64,000 nt of DNA, from the NCBI RefSeq assembly GCF_001557535.2, contig NZ_CP014306.1:2852001-2916000 (forward strand), in the 5' to 3' direction. Shown piece after piece: positions 21,324 to 31,408 of the stretch. How positions within the stretch are numbered: the stretch's first letter is position 1; each line of letters opens with the position of its first letter. A model generated the notes under the pieces. The model did not search any database and was not told the DNA's origin. It saw only the letters and a program-made list of their open reading frames with translations. Source of the stretch: Burkholderia sp. PAMC 26561 (GTDB lineage Bacteria > Pseudomonadota > Gammaproteobacteria > Burkholderiales > Burkholderiaceae). Position numbers and translations under genes: made by a program.

Positions 21324-21859
21324 TTGCCTTCATCCTCTTTCATGTACTTCGCGAGCCACAAACTCTGCGCGACGATAAAAACGAGCAAGCACCCGGTCGC
21401 GCCGAACAGCTTGAAGTTGACCCATTGGTCGGTGGTGTAGTTGTAGGCCACGAACAGGTTCACCACGCCGAGGATCGCAAAAAACACGGCCCACGCGAGA
21501 TTCAACTGGCCCCACACGCGATGCGGCAGCACGATCTGCTTGCCCATCATCGCCTCGATGAGATTCTTGTTGAAGATGCCTTGTGACACGATCAGCGCGC
21601 CGGCGAAAAGCCAGTAAAGCGCGGTGGGTTTCCACTTGATGAACGTATCGTCATGCAGCACGAGCGTTGCCCCACCGAACACGACCACGACGCCCAGGCT
21701 CACCCACAGCATGGGATCGACCTTGCGATGCCGGAACGCAACCCATGCAATCTGCACGAGCGTGGCGACAATCGCGACCGCGGTGGCGGTGTAGATGCCC
21801 CAGATCTTGAATGCGACGAAGAAGAGGAGGATCGGAAACAGATCGAACAGAAATTTCAT
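21320..21859 (-). CDS. yciB: Septation protein A (YciB/IspZ family)
   Basis: Inner-membrane protein of 179 aa, linked in other bacteria to cell-envelope synthesis and septation. The start is ATG 21859 ([18 protein letters not shown]), the conserved YciB N-terminus; the longer upstream extension is rejected. Five to six hydrophobic helices are visible. The conserved segment [14 protein letters not shown], then [19 protein letters not shown] and the C-terminal NFKLFGATG support the family. First gene of the yciB-bolA-ppiC operon. In E. coli yciB and bolA-type genes are not adjacent, but this order is common in Burkholderia relatives. Confidence 0.93.
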   Translation of the reverse strand: MKFLFDLFPILLFFVAFKIWGIYTATAVAIVATLVQIAWVAFRHRKVDPMLWVSLGVVVVFGGATLVLHDDTFIKWKPTALYWLFAGALIVSQGIFNKNLIEAMMGKQIVLPHRVWGQLNLAWAVFFAILGVVNLFVAYNYTTDQWVNFKLFGATGCLLVFIVAQSLWLAKYMKEDEGK

Positions 21860-22012
21860 GTCGTTGGGACGGGGAGGGGCATCGAATTGGAAGCGCAAGT
21901 GCGACGGACGTGCCCGGGATCGGATCGGATTCGGAGCCGGCACGAAACGACGCGCGCGTTTTTAGGGTGACCGTTAGTAAGCAGCCACTGAAGAAGCGTT
22001 GACAGTGGCCAG

Positions 22013-22044
22013 AAAAAAGGCGGCTTACCTGAGTAAGCCGCCCT
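22013..22044 (-). terminator. Intrinsic terminator of msrB
   Basis: Minus-strand stem GGCGGCTTAC / GTAAGCCGCC with a four-base loop and six T residues on the minus strand, just past the msrB stop codon. Confidence 0.9.
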
Positions 22045-22049
22045 TGTAC

Positions 22050-22472
22050 TTACTTGGGTTCGAATTGTAGCGCAGCCGAGTTGATGCAGTAGCGCAGGCC
22101 GGTTGGCGCCGGGCCATCTTCGAAGACGTGGCCCAGATGCGCGCCGCAGTTATTGCATTGCACTTCGATGCGCAGCATGCCGTGCGCGCGATCCGTCTTT
22201 TCCTTGATGACTTCGCCGTTGATGGGCTTGAAGTAGCTCGGCCAGCCGCACCCGGCGTCGAATTTCGTGTCCGATTCGAACAGTGGCGTGCCGCAGCACA
22301 CGCAGTCATAGATGCCGCGTTCCGTGTGATCCCAGTATTCGCCTGTGAACGGCCGCTCGGTGGCGGCGTGGCGCGTGACCTGGTACTGGATATCGGTCAG
22401 CTCCTTCTTGTACGTGGCGTCGTCTTTCTGCAGCGGTGCAGCGGGTTCCTTCGCGAGGTCGTCTCGGTTCAT
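22050..22472 (-). CDS. msrB: Peptide-methionine (R)-S-oxide reductase
   Basis: Reduces methionine-R-sulfoxide in proteins, cytosolic (no signal peptide), 140 aa. The zinc site is formed by two CxxC pairs, C57/C60 and C106/C109. The catalytic Cys is C129 in [11 protein letters not shown], and C75 in [10 protein letters not shown] is in place as the resolving Cys. The motif [18 protein letters not shown] is conserved. Stand-alone transcription unit with its own terminator, immediately downstream of selO on the same strand. Proximity to SelO, another redox-linked protein, is suggestive of oxidative stress function (inference). Confidence 0.97.
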   Translation of the reverse strand: MNRDDLAKEPAAPLQKDDATYKKELTDIQYQVTRHAATERPFTGEYWDHTERGIYDCVCCGTPLFESDTKFDAGCGWPSYFKPINGEVIKEKTDRAHGMLRIEVQCNNCGAHLGHVFEDGPAPTGLRYCINSAALQFEPK

Positions 22473-22532
22473 CGTTTATCTCCAGAGCGGTAGAGCGGCT
22501 TTGATATCCGGCTCAGGTATTTTGGGGCGGTT

Positions 22533-24155
22533 TCAGGAAGAACAACTCACTTCCAGGTCGCTTGCCCAGTCGGGCGGCAGTCCGGCGTAGGCTTCGAACT
22601 CGGGTTGTTCATCAAAAGGATGGCGCAGCACCCGTGCCAGCCGCTCGACTTCCGAAAAATCCTTTTCCTTTGCAAGGCGTATGGCGTTTTCGGCCAGATG
22701 ATTGCGCAGGATGAATTTCGGATTTACGGCGTTCATGGCCGCGGCACGTTCTTCGTCGCCGCGTGTTTCCTCCGACAAACGTTGCCGGTACTCGTTCGCC
22801 CAGACATCGAAAGCGCCGCGATCGAGGAACAGATCGCGCACGGGTGCGTCGCCGGAAGCATCTGCCCTGCGCAGTTTCGCAAGGTTGCGGAACGTCAGTG
22901 TGAAATCGGCGCGATTCGCGTTCATGACTTCGAAGAGGCGATTGGCCAGTTTGTCATCGCCGTCCCGGATTTCGGCCAGGCCGAGTTTCGCGCGCATACG
23001 CTGTTCGAGCGCCGGTGCAAACCGGTCCCTGAAGCCTTCCAGGACACGCTGCGCATCCTCGATGATTTTTTCGTTGCGCGCGTCCTCGCCATATTGCGGG
23101 CCGAACAGCGGCACCAGCGCCTGCGCAAGACAGAAGAGGTTCCAGTAGCCAATCTGCGGCTGCATCTTGTATGCGTACCGGCCCTGCGAATCCGAGTGAT
23201 TGCAGATGTGATTGGCGTTGAAGCCATCGATAAACCCAAACGGCCCGTAGTCAATCGTCAGCCCGAGGATCGACATGTTGTCCGTGTTCATCACGCCGTG
23301 GCAGAAACCGACGGCTTGCCAGTCCGCCATCAGGTCGGCGGTGCGCAACGTGACTTCGCCAAGGAGCGCGAGATACGGGTCATCGGCTTCGCGGCATTGC
23401 GGATAAAACCGGTCGATGACGTGATCCGCGAGCTTGCGCAATTCGTCCAGCCGATCGTTCGTGTAGAAATGCTCGAAGTGCCCGAAGCGCACGAAACTCG
23501 GCGCGACACGCGTCACGACGGCCGCCGTCTCCATGGTCTCGCGGCGTATCGGCTGGTCCGATCCCGTGACGCACAAGGCGCGTGTGGTCGGAATGCCAAG
23601 ATGGTGCATGGCTTCCGAGCAGAGATATTCGCGGATCGATGAACGCAGGACCGCGCGGCCGTCGCCCATGCGCGAATATGGCGTGCGTCCCGCGCCCTTG
23701 AGCTGCAGTTCGAGCCGTTTGCCGTCATGTTCGATCTCGCCAAGGCCCATCGCGCGTCCGTCACCGAGCTGTCCCGCCCAGACGCCGAACTGATGGCCCG
23801 AATAAACCGATGCATACGGCAGCTCATCGGCGGGCAGATCGCGCGTGGTATTGCCCGTGAAATAGTCGATAAACGCCGGATCCTGCGCGTGAGTCGAGTT
23901 CAAGCCGACATTGAAGCCGAGCTCGGCAGCGGTATCGGCGGAGAATCCGACCAGATAGGGCGCGGGCAAGGGCGAGGCGGGCAGGCGGGTGAGGAACGCG
24001 GAACCGAGCGCGACGAATGAATCACGCCGGTCGGTTTCGATCGACCCGATCAGCTTGCTTACCGGTCCCGAACTCGCATCCGATATCGCGTGCGAGTCCG
24101 TCAATTCGGCTTCTGCAGCGGCACTGACAGCCATACCGCTTGGGGAAAACGACAT
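22533..24155 (-). CDS. selO: Protein adenylyltransferase SelO (YdiU family)
   Basis: Pseudokinase that transfers AMP to protein hydroxyl groups (established for SelO/YdiU), about 540 aa. The start ATG 24155 is preceded by GAGG with an 8-base spacer; a GTG three codons upstream is the alternative. Seen motifs are [14 protein letters not shown] (Gly-rich loop), [25 protein letters not shown] (catalytic Lys region), [32 protein letters not shown] with the metal-binding Asn, and DYGPFGFID (DFG-equivalent). This is the complete set of SelO active-site elements. The C-terminal CxxS-type motif often seen in SelO appears here as a final Cys-Ser-Ser. Confidence 0.93.
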   Translation of the reverse strand: MSFSPSGMAVSAAAEAELTDSHAISDASSGPVSKLIGSIETDRRDSFVALGSAFLTRLPASPLPAPYLVGFSADTAAELGFNVGLNSTHAQDPAFIDYFTGNTTRDLPADELPYASVYSGHQFGVWAGQLGDGRAMGLGEIEHDGKRLELQLKGAGRTPYSRMGDGRAVLRSSIREYLCSEAMHHLGIPTTRALCVTGSDQPIRRETMETAAVVTRVAPSFVRFGHFEHFYTNDRLDELRKLADHVIDRFYPQCREADDPYLALLGEVTLRTADLMADWQAVGFCHGVMNTDNMSILGLTIDYGPFGFIDGFNANHICNHSDSQGRYAYKMQPQIGYWNLFCLAQALVPLFGPQYGEDARNEKIIEDAQRVLEGFRDRFAPALEQRMRAKLGLAEIRDGDDKLANRLFEVMNANRADFTLTFRNLAKLRRADASGDAPVRDLFLDRGAFDVWANEYRQRLSEETRGDEERAAAMNAVNPKFILRNHLAENAIRLAKEKDFSEVERLARVLRHPFDEQPEFEAYAGLPPDWASDLEVSCSS

Positions 24156-24335
24156 ATTGAGCACCTCATGGTTAACCGATATTGTAAATCCGCGCCCGCG
24201 CCGCTGCTGGAGCCCGCTCTTAGCCTTATCCGCGTTGGCTTTGAGACAAAATCAGATATTGCTTAGTCGAGAAACACTCAACAAGAAACACCCAGCATCA
24301 AATCCCGTGCATCCGGACTTGTGAGGAACTTGCCC

Positions 24336-25994
24336 ATGACGTCGCCGCTTTTAGGCCAGATGATGGATGTACCGCTACTCGCTTCATCGCTGATTTCCCA
24401 TGCTTCCCGCCATTTCGGCGCTACCGAGATCGTTTCGCGCCGCATTGAAGGCGACATTCATCGCTATACGTGGCGCGATTGCGAAAAACGCGCGAAGCAG
24501 CTTGCGCAGGCGCTGATCGGGCTGAATGTGCAGCCGGGCGAGCGCGTTGGTACGCTGGCGTGGAACGGGTATCGTCATCTGGAATGCTATTACGGCGTGA
24601 CCGGCATGGGCGCGGTCTGCCACACCATCAACCCGCGGCTTTTCCCCGACCAGATCGCGTTCATCATCAATCACGCCGACGACGAATACGTCGCCTTCGA
24701 CATGACCTTCACGGCGCTTGTCGACATCATCGCGCCGCAGTGTCCGAACGTGAAAGGCTGGATCGCTCTCGGCGACGAAGCGTGCATCAGCACCCATCTC
24801 GCCGATATGGCCACGCCCGTCACGAGCTACGAAACGCTGCTCGCGAAACACGATGGCGACTACGAATGGCCCATGCTCGATGAACGTTCGGCATCGTTTC
24901 TCTGCTATACATCGGGCACGACCGGCAATCCGAAGGGCGCGCTGTACACGCATCGCTCGACGGTCCTGCATGCCTTCGGCGCAGCGCTTCCCGACGCCAT
25001 GGCCTGTTCCTGCCGCGATTCGATCTTGCCCGTCGTGCCGATGTTCCACGTCAATGCATGGGGCATTCCGCACGCGGCGCCGCTGGTTGGCGCGAAGCTC
25101 GTGCTGCCCGGCAATTGTCTCGATGGAAAATCGCTCTACGAACTGATGGAAGCCGAAGGCGTGACGTACTCGGCCGGCGTGCCGACCGTCTGGCTGGGTT
25201 TGCTGAACTACGTGAAGCAGGCTGGCGTGCGCTTCAATACGTTGCAGCGCACGGTCATTGGCGGCTCGGCTTGTCCGCCGGCGATGCTGCGCACGTTCGA
25301 GGACGACTATGGCGTCGAGGTCATTCATGCCTGGGGCATGACGGAAATGTCGCCGCTCGGCACGCTCGCCAAGCTCAACTGGGAACAGCGCCAGCGTTCG
25401 CCCGAAGAACAACGCCATCTGCGCGAGAAGCAGGGCCATGTGATGTTCGGCGTCGACATGAAAGTCGTCGGCGACGACGGCAACGAACTTCCCTGGGACG
25501 GCAAATCATTCGGCGATCTCTACGTGCGCGGGCCATGGGTGATCGACCGGTATTTCCGGAAGGACGATTCGCCGCTCGTCGATGGCTGGTTTCCGACCGG
25601 CGATGTCGCGACCATCGATACCGACGGTTTCATGCACATCACCGATCGCAGCAAGGACGTGATCAAGTCAGGCGGCGAGTGGATCAGCTCGATCGATCTG
25701 GAAAACATCATGATGTCGCATCCGCAGGTCGCGGAGGCAGCGTGCATTGCGTGTTCGCACCCGAAGTGGACGGAACGGCCGCTGATCGTGGTCGTGCTGC
25801 GTCCTGAGGCAACCGTCACGCGCGAGGAACTGCTCGCGTTTTACGACGGCAAGGTGGCGAAGTGGTGGCGCCCGGACGACGTTGTTTTCGCCGATGAACT
25901 TCCCCACACGGCGACCGGCAAGCTGCAGAAGCTCCGGTTGCGCGAAATATATCGGGAGCATGTGTTGCCGACGGTCGGTGAAAGCGTCGACTAG
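24336..25994 (+). CDS. Fatty acid/acyl-CoA ligase (AMP-binding)
   Basis: Acyl-adenylate forming enzyme of the ANL superfamily, 552 aa. Start ATG 24336 ([20 protein letters not shown]) follows GAGGAA with an 8-base spacer. The P-loop motif [15 protein letters not shown] lies at about 190-204, [10 protein letters not shown] in the A5 region, [23 protein letters not shown] in the hinge A7-A8 region, and the catalytic Lys in [13 protein letters not shown] near the C-terminus. It is closest in feel to medium/long-chain fatty acid and 3-methylthiopropionate CoA ligases. It precedes the beta-oxidation operon, so fatty acid activation is the likely role. Confidence 0.88.
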   Translation: MTSPLLGQMMDVPLLASSLISHASRHFGATEIVSRRIEGDIHRYTWRDCEKRAKQLAQALIGLNVQPGERVGTLAWNGYRHLECYYGVTGMGAVCHTINPRLFPDQIAFIINHADDEYVAFDMTFTALVDIIAPQCPNVKGWIALGDEACISTHLADMATPVTSYETLLAKHDGDYEWPMLDERSASFLCYTSGTTGNPKGALYTHRSTVLHAFGAALPDAMACSCRDSILPVVPMFHVNAWGIPHAAPLVGAKLVLPGNCLDGKSLYELMEAEGVTYSAGVPTVWLGLLNYVKQAGVRFNTLQRTVIGGSACPPAMLRTFEDDYGVEVIHAWGMTEMSPLGTLAKLNWEQRQRSPEEQRHLREKQGHVMFGVDMKVVGDDGNELPWDGKSFGDLYVRGPWVIDRYFRKDDSPLVDGWFPTGDVATIDTDGFMHITDRSKDVIKSGGEWISSIDLENIMMSHPQVAEAACIACSHPKWTERPLIVVVLRPEATVTREELLAFYDGKVAKWWRPDDVVFADELPHTATGKLQKLRLREIYREHVLPTVGESVD

Positions 25995-26006
25995 CTTGCC
26001 ATTCAC

Positions 26007-26040
26007 CGGGCTGCCGCCGCGCAGCCCGTTTCTTGTTTTC
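26007..26040 (+). terminator. Intrinsic terminator of the acyl-CoA ligase
   Basis: CGGGCTGC / GCAGCCCG stem with a six-base loop followed by TTTCTTGTTTT. It separates the ligase from the beta-oxidation operon promoter 35 bp downstream. Confidence 0.7.
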
Positions 26041-26074
26041 CGCGTTCCGTCTCCGCCATCCCGCAACAACAAAA

Positions 26075-26103
26075 TTGAACGAGCGTTCGTTTTTGTGTAT
26101 TCT
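26075..26103 (+). promoter_or_regulatory. Sigma-70 promoter of the beta-oxidation operon
   Basis: TTGAAC (-35, 26075-26080), 17-bp spacer, TATTCT (-10, 26098-26103). Good match to the vegetative consensus, 108 bp upstream of the hydratase/dehydrogenase start and downstream of a terminator. Confidence 0.75.
26078..26091. promoter_or_regulatory. Inverted repeat over the promoter, putative TetR-type operator
   Basis: AACGA-GCGT-TCGTT, five perfectly paired bases on each side, overlaps the -35 hexamer and the spacer of the promoter. A protein bound here would block RNA polymerase. Size and base composition fit TetR-family fatty-acid regulators, but no such regulator gene is adjacent. Confidence 0.5.
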
Positions 26104-26210
26104 TGCCGGGTGGCTCAAACCCAAAGCATCACAATCACAGCATCACGCGAATCAGCGCCTTCCGGATTTTTGCCGGAAGATAGATGGCGCACCGAATGGA
26201 GGAAGACGAA

Positions 26211-28295
26211 ATGGCAGTGGATTACACGACCCGCGACGGCATCGCCGTCATCACGCTGAATAACCCGCCGGTCAACGGCCTCGGGTTCTCCACGCGGCTT
26301 GGCATTGTCGAAGGCATCGAAAGAGCGCAGGCCGATGCGTCGGTCAGGGCCATCGTCCTGATCGGTGCGGGCAAGGCGTTCTCCGGCGGCGCCGATATCA
26401 CCGAGTTCAACACGCCGAAGGCCACGCAGGAACCGACGCTGCATACGGTCATCAAGGTCGTGGAAGCCAGCTCGAAACCCGTCGTGGCCGCGATCCATGG
26501 CGTCGCAATGGGCGGGGGCCTCGAGCTTGCGCTGGGCGCGCATTATCGGATTGCTTCGGCGGGCGCGCAAATCGCGTTGCCTGAAGTCAAGCTTGGTTTG
26601 CTCCCGGGCGCCGGCGGCACGCAGCGCCTGCCGCGCGCGGTGGGTCTCGAAACCGCGTTGAACATGATCGTCTCGGGCGCGCCAGTGATGTCGGAGAAAC
26701 TCGCCGGATCGGGCTTGATCGACCAGATGGCCGAAGGCGACCTGCTCGACGCAGCCATCAAGTTCGCCCAAGAAGCCGGGGCGCAAAACGGGCAGCATCC
26801 GTTGGTTCGTGAGCGCAAGATCGAGCATCCGAACGCGGAAGGGTTCATCCAGTTCGCGCGCAATATGGTCACGCCGCTGGCGAAAAATTTTCCGGCGCCG
26901 CTTAAATGTATCGATGCAGTCGCGGCCGGCGTAAAGCTCGGCTTCGACAAAGGCCTGGCGGTCGAGCGCGAGTGTTTCGTGGCGCTGGTGCAGACGCCTG
27001 AAAGCCGCGCCTTGCGCCATGCATTCTTCGGCGAACGCGCGGCGAGCAAGATTCCCGACGTGCCGTCGAACACGCCCGTTCGCAAGATCGAACGCATTGG
27101 CGTGATCGGCGCGGGGACGATGGGCGGTGGTATTGCGATGAACTTCATCAACGCCGGATTGCCGGTGACGTTGCTCGAAACGAAACAGGAAGCGCTTGAT
27201 CGCGGCCTCGCGACCATTCGCAAGAACTACGAAAGCGCTGTGAAGAAAGGCCGGCTGACGGCGGAGAAACTCGAAGAACGGCTTGCGCTGATCACGCCGA
27301 CCCTTGCGTATGAGGACCTGAAGGACGCCGATCTCATCGTCGAAGCGGTGTTCGAGGAACTCGGCGTGAAAGAACAGGTGTTCTCCAAACTGGATCAAGT
27401 GGCGAAGAAGGGCGCGATCCTGGCATCGAATACTTCCACGCTCGATGTCGACAAGATTGCCGCGTTCACCAAGCGCCCCGAAGACGTCGTAGGCATGCAT
27501 TTCTTCAGCCCGGCCAACGTGATGAAGCTGCTCGAAGTCGTGCGTGGCGCGAAGACATCGAAGGACGTGCTCGCCACCGTCATGCAACTAGCGAAGAAGA
27601 TCAAGAAGACGGCGGTGGTGTCGGGCGTGTGCGATGGGTTTATCGGCAACCGGATGATCGAGCAGTACTTGCGTCAGGCGCTGTTCATGCTCGAAGAAGG
27701 CGCATTGCCGGCGCAAGTCGATCGCGCGATCGAAAAGTTTGGCTTTGCGATGGGACCATTCCGCATGAGCGATCTGGCGGGCAATGACATTGGCTGGGCG
27801 ATTCGCAAGCGGCGCTATCAGGAGAAGCCGGACCTGAAGTATTCGAAGATCGCAGATCGTTTGTGCGAGACGGGGCGCTTCGGCCAGAAGACCGGCGCGG
27901 GATGGTACGACTACAAGGCCGGTGACCGGACGGCGCATTCGTCGAAAATCGTGGACGAGATGATCGTTGCGTATTCGCAGGAACAAGGCGTCGAGCGCCG
28001 CAAGATTTCGGACGATGAGATCGTCGAACGCCTCGTCCTCGCGCTCGTGAACGAAGGCGCGTTGATCCTGGATGAGGGGATTGCGTCGAAGGCATCGGAC
28101 ATCGATATGGTCTATCTGACGGGCTACGGTTTCCCGCTGCATCGCGGCGGTCCGATGTTGTATGCGGACACGGTCGGCCTCTACAACGTCGAACGTGCGA
28201 TGCGCAAATACGCCGCGCAGCCCAATGGCGATGCATGGCAGCCTGCGGCGAGCGTGACCGGACTGGCGGCCGCCGGCCGTGGTTTCAATAGCTGA
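26211..28295 (+). CDS. Fused enoyl-CoA hydratase / 3-hydroxyacyl-CoA dehydrogenase
   Basis: Beta-oxidation multifunctional enzyme of the FadB/FadJ type, 694 aa. Start ATG 26211 has GGAGGAAGA upstream; the longer extension is rejected. The crotonase domain is at about 1-190 (FSGGADITEF, HGVAMGGGLELALG oxyanion hole, LPEVKLGLLPGAGGTQRLPR). The NAD-binding domain starts at about 295 (IGVIGAGTMGGGIA), and the catalytic His is in HFFSPANVMKLLEVV at about 428. Two C-terminal dehydrogenase domains follow (GFIGNRM, YGFPLHRGGPM). First gene of a three-gene operon with nicotinamidase and thiolase. Confidence 0.95.
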   Translation: MAVDYTTRDGIAVITLNNPPVNGLGFSTRLGIVEGIERAQADASVRAIVLIGAGKAFSGGADITEFNTPKATQEPTLHTVIKVVEASSKPVVAAIHGVAMGGGLELALGAHYRIASAGAQIALPEVKLGLLPGAGGTQRLPRAVGLETALNMIVSGAPVMSEKLAGSGLIDQMAEGDLLDAAIKFAQEAGAQNGQHPLVRERKIEHPNAEGFIQFARNMVTPLAKNFPAPLKCIDAVAAGVKLGFDKGLAVERECFVALVQTPESRALRHAFFGERAASKIPDVPSNTPVRKIERIGVIGAGTMGGGIAMNFINAGLPVTLLETKQEALDRGLATIRKNYESAVKKGRLTAEKLEERLALITPTLAYEDLKDADLIVEAVFEELGVKEQVFSKLDQVAKKGAILASNTSTLDVDKIAAFTKRPEDVVGMHFFSPANVMKLLEVVRGAKTSKDVLATVMQLAKKIKKTAVVSGVCDGFIGNRMIEQYLRQALFMLEEGALPAQVDRAIEKFGFAMGPFRMSDLAGNDIGWAIRKRRYQEKPDLKYSKIADRLCETGRFGQKTGAGWYDYKAGDRTAHSSKIVDEMIVAYSQEQGVERRKISDDEIVERLVLALVNEGALILDEGIASKASDIDMVYLTGYGFPLHRGGPMLYADTVGLYNVERAMRKYAAQPNGDAWQPAASVTGLAAAGRGFNS

Positions 28296-28316
28296 AAACC
28301 GTAAAGCGAGGCATCA

Positions 28317-28946
28317 ATGAAAGGCGCAGACGAAGTCCTTCTCGTGATCGATGTCCAGAATGATTTCATGCCGGGCGGCGCATTGGCCGTCGCTTACGGC
28401 GATGAAGTCGTGCCCGTGATCAACCAGTTTGCGCACGCGTTTTCGCATGTCGTCGTGACGCAGGACTGGCATCCGGCGAAGCATATTTCGTTTGCCGAGC
28501 ATCACGCGGGCCGCGCGCCTTTCGACATGACCACGCTTCACTACGGCGAGCAGGTCTTGTGGCCGACGCACTGCGTGCAGGACACCGAAGGCGCGGCGTT
28601 GCATCGTGATCTCCATGTGCCGCATGCGCGGCTCGTTATCCGCAAGGGCCACCATGTGGGCGTCGATAGTTACTCGGCCTTCATGGAAGCCGATCGCGTC
28701 ACGCCGACGGGCCTCTCGGGTTATCTGCGCGATGCGGGCGTGAAGCGCGTCTTCTGCTGCGGACTGGCGACGGACTATTGCGTCGGGTGGTCCGCGCTCG
28801 ATGCACGCAGCGCAGGCTTCGAAGCGGTCGTCATCGACGATGCCTGCCGCGCCATCGATCTGAACGGATCGCTGGAACGCGCGTGGGCGCAGATGACGGC
28901 GGCAGGCGTGGAGCGGATCGTCTCGGCGGATCTGCTGCGCCCGTAG
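28317..28946 (+). CDS. pncA: Nicotinamidase/pyrazinamidase
   Basis: Isochorismatase-fold amidase deamidating nicotinamide to nicotinate for NAD salvage, cytosolic, 209 aa. The catalytic triad is visible: D12 (VIDVQNDF), K110 (VIRKGHH) and C155 (ATDYCVG). Metal-binding residues are D50, H52 and a later His in TQDWHPAKHISF. It sits 21 bp after the hydratase/dehydrogenase and 54 bp before the thiolase, so it is co-transcribed with beta-oxidation genes. That placement is unusual and may link NAD recycling with a pathway that consumes NAD+ (inference). Confidence 0.93.
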   Translation: MKGADEVLLVIDVQNDFMPGGALAVAYGDEVVPVINQFAHAFSHVVVTQDWHPAKHISFAEHHAGRAPFDMTTLHYGEQVLWPTHCVQDTEGAALHRDLHVPHARLVIRKGHHVGVDSYSAFMEADRVTPTGLSGYLRDAGVKRVFCCGLATDYCVGWSALDARSAGFEAVVIDDACRAIDLNGSLERAWAQMTAAGVERIVSADLLRP

Positions 28947-29000
28947 CTACGCCCGTAGTGATCAACATCAACATTATTCGTATTCGAAGTGGAGACAGGA

Positions 29001-30179
29001 ATGACTGACGCGGTAATCGTATCGACGGCACGCACGGGTCTCGCCAAATCTTGGCGCGGCGCATTCAACATGACGCATGGCGCGACGCTCGGCGGTCATG
29101 TGACGCAGGCGGCAGTGGCGCGCGCGGGCATCGACCCGGCGCGTGTGGAAGACGTGATCATGGGTTGTGCGAATCCGGAAGGCGCGACGGGCATGAACAT
29201 CGCACGGCAGATCGCGTTGCGCGCGGGACTGCCCGTGAGCACGCCAGGCATGACCGTGAACCGCTTTTGCTCATCCGGGCTGCAGACCATCGCGCTCGCG
29301 GCGCAACGCGTGATTGCCGGAGAAGGCGACGTTTATGTGGCCGGCGGTGTGGAATCGATTTCGTGTGTGCAGAACGAGATGAACCAGCACATGCTCTTCG
29401 ATGGCTGGTTGAAGGAACATAAGCCGAGCATCTACTGGTCGATGCTGCAAACCGCCGAGAACGTCGCGAAGCGCTATGAAATATCGAAGGAACGCCAGGA
29501 CGAGTACGGCGTGCAATCGCAGTTGCGCGCGGCCGCCGCTCAAGCTGCGGGCAAGTTCAACGACGAGATCGTGCCGATCACGGTGCTTGCCGGTATCGCC
29601 GACAAAACCACGGGCCGCGTGTCCACAAAGGAAGTCACGCTTTCCTCCGATGAAGGCATTCGCGCCGATACGACGCTCGAGGGGGTATCGAAGATTCGCA
29701 CCGCGATGCCCGGTGGCGTGATCACGGCGGGCAATGCAAGCCAGTTTTCCGATGGCGCATCGGCTTGCGTGGTGATGAATGCATCGGTGGCCGAAAAGGA
29801 AGGGTTGAAGCCGCTCGGGATTTTCCGGGGCTTCGCCGTTGCGGGTTGCGAGCCGGATGAAATGGGTATTGGACCGGTGTTTGCCGTGCCGAAGCTGCTG
29901 AAGAAAGCCGGCCTCAAGGTCAGCGATATCGACCTGTGGGAACTCAATGAAGCGTTCGCCGTGCAAGTGCTGTATTGCCGCGATACGTTGGGCATTCCGG
30001 CGGATCGATTGAACGTGAACGGCGGGGCGATTGCGGTGGGACATCCGTATGGCGTGTCGGGCGCACGATTGACGGGGCATGCGTTGATCGAAGGGAAGCG
30101 GCGTGGCGCGAAGTTCGTCGTGGTGACGATGTGCATCGGCGGCGGGCAGGGCGCGGCGGGATTGTTCGAAGTGGTGTAG
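29001..30179 (+). CDS. Acetyl-CoA acyltransferase (thiolase)
   Basis: Thiolase of the FadA/PcaF type, 392 aa, cleaving 3-ketoacyl-CoA with CoA. Start ATG 29001 follows GGAGACAGGA. The acylated Cys is C90 ([14 protein letters not shown]). The C-terminal catalytic His is in [16 protein letters not shown], and the second Cys is in [12 protein letters not shown]. Last gene of the operon with the fused hydratase/dehydrogenase and pncA; together they cover hydration, oxidation and thiolysis. No acyl-CoA dehydrogenase gene is present in the window. Confidence 0.94.
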   Translation: MTDAVIVSTARTGLAKSWRGAFNMTHGATLGGHVTQAAVARAGIDPARVEDVIMGCANPEGATGMNIARQIALRAGLPVSTPGMTVNRFCSSGLQTIALAAQRVIAGEGDVYVAGGVESISCVQNEMNQHMLFDGWLKEHKPSIYWSMLQTAENVAKRYEISKERQDEYGVQSQLRAAAAQAAGKFNDEIVPITVLAGIADKTTGRVSTKEVTLSSDEGIRADTTLEGVSKIRTAMPGGVITAGNASQFSDGASACVVMNASVAEKEGLKPLGIFRGFAVAGCEPDEMGIGPVFAVPKLLKKAGLKVSDIDLWELNEAFAVQVLYCRDTLGIPADRLNVNGGAIAVGHPYGVSGARLTGHALIEGKRRGAKFVVVTMCIGGGQGAAGLFEVV

Positions 30180-30597
30180 GCGGGCGGTTGGCTGGGGTTT
30201 AACCCGGGCAACCGGCTGTAGGGCGCTGGCGAAACGTGGGATAATCGCTACGGGTGGGGTTTGAGCACGAACAGCGTCGCGCAGCCGTCGATTTCGCATT
30301 GAAAATGGCGCGCGAACTCATCGAGACAAAAAAGAGTCTTGTGCCTTATACGCCACGTCATTTCAACAACGTCAAGGACACAAGCTCCAGGATGGTTTCA
30401 CATCGCTTTGGCTGGGTCGGACACGGAACACAGAACAAGCCACCGACGGGTGGCTTTTTTATTGCTGCGTTGTTATTTATGCGTTGTTGTTACCCAGCGC
30501 GTCGCAGGTTTTTGCGTCCACGCCATGAACATCGGAATCTGTTAATTTTATGCGTTGAGCAAGAACCCGCAAACGCTAACGAACCAAGGTGATCAAG
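30180..30597. other. Intergenic region downstream of the thiolase
   Basis: About 418 bp without a supported gene. A strong terminator sits at 30437-30460, 258 bp after the thiolase stop. That is far for the operon end, and it could instead end a small RNA starting near 30245. A GATAAT (30240-30245) is the only promoter-like hexamer noticed, without a good -35. Confidence 0.45.
30437..30463 (+). terminator. Intrinsic terminator, transcript uncertain
   Basis: AAGCCACC-GACG-GGTGGCTT stem followed by six T residues. Either the distal end of the beta-oxidation operon or the end of an unannotated small transcript. Confidence 0.8.
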
Positions 30598-30900
30598 TTG
30601 TTACGACACATCGTCATGTGGAAGCTTAAGGAAAGCGCCGAGGGCGGCACGCGCGCTGAGAACATCGTCAAGCTGAAGGCCAAGCTCGAAAGCTGCCGCA
30701 GCATCGTTTCAGGGCAGGGACACTTCGAAGTCGGCGTGGCTCAGGACGGCTACGAAGCCACGTGCGACGTAATCCTCGTTTCGGATTTCGATAACAAGGA
30801 AGCGCTGCATGCGTATCAGGTCCATCCCAAACACGTGGCAATCAAGGACTTCGTGGCGGCGGTGCGGGAATCGCGTCAATGCATCGATTACGAAGTCTGA
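30598..30900 (+). CDS. Dabb (stress-responsive alpha-beta barrel) domain protein
   Basis: Small 100-aa dimeric alpha-beta barrel protein. The start is taken as TTG 30598 (LLRHIVMWKLKE) because AAGGTGA lies five bases upstream and the family normally begins M-x-RHIVLFKLK; a GTG at 30589 would overlap that ribosome site. The conserved core is RHIVMWKLK, then FEVGVAQDGYEATCDVILVSDF and YQVHPKHVAIKDFV. The biochemical role of Dabb proteins is variable and cannot be assigned here. First of five same-strand genes (to 34323) with small gaps. Confidence 0.82.
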   Translation: MLRHIVMWKLKESAEGGTRAENIVKLKAKLESCRSIVSGQGHFEVGVAQDGYEATCDVILVSDFDNKEALHAYQVHPKHVAIKDFVAAVRESRQCIDYEV

Positions 30901-30904
30901 ACTC

Positions 30905-31369
30905 ATGACTGACTCCTTCGCGCTTCCTGAAAGTCCGTTCGTCGACTCACTCGGAGTCCAGCTCATCTGCGCCGAAGACGGCGCGAGCGAAGTTTTGCTG
31001 CCGCTGACCGCCACGCACATGAACACGTGGGGCATCGCGCACGGCGGCGTCACCATGACCCTCGCCGATGTCGCTCTTGCAATGGCCGCGCGCAGCCTTG
31101 CGGGCACGGGTATCGGCGTGGTCACGGTCGAAATGAAAGTCAACTTCATGCAACCGGGCCGCGGCGAGCTTCGAGCGTTCGCACGCGTGCTGCATCGGTC
31201 CACCACCATGGCGTATTGCGAGGGCGAAATCCGCGACAGCGAAGGGCATTTCGTCGCCAAGGCACTTGGTACTTTCAAATACATGCGCCGGCTTGCAGTC
31301 GGGCGCGACATTGCACAGCAACGCCTTCGATCAGACCCGTCGGCGAAACCCGGTCCAAGCGACGCCTGA
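30905..31369 (+). CDS. PaaI-type hotdog-fold thioesterase
   Basis: Acyl-CoA thioesterase of the PaaI/YdiI group, 154 aa, begins four bases after the Dabb stop. The hotdog active-site motif is MNTWGIAHGGVTMTLADVALA (HGG with the catalytic Asp), and the core strand VEMKVNFMQPG is conserved. The C-terminal tail (about 130-154) is Arg/Pro-rich and not part of the fold. With nearby CurA-type reductase and SDR, it may remove stalled acyl-CoA esters, but the substrate is unknown. Confidence 0.88.
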   Translation: MTDSFALPESPFVDSLGVQLICAEDGASEVLLPLTATHMNTWGIAHGGVTMTLADVALAMAARSLAGTGIGVVTVEMKVNFMQPGRGELRAFARVLHRSTTMAYCEGEIRDSEGHFVAKALGTFKYMRRLAVGRDIAQQRLRSDPSAKPGPSDA

Positions 31370-31408
31370 TCCGCAGGGCCCGACCATAGACCGAACAGGA
31401 GTATCACG

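Noticed and set aside
26115..27587. 490-aa ORF antisense to the hydratase/dehydrogenase gene
   Set aside because: Shadow frame; no family motifs or start signal.
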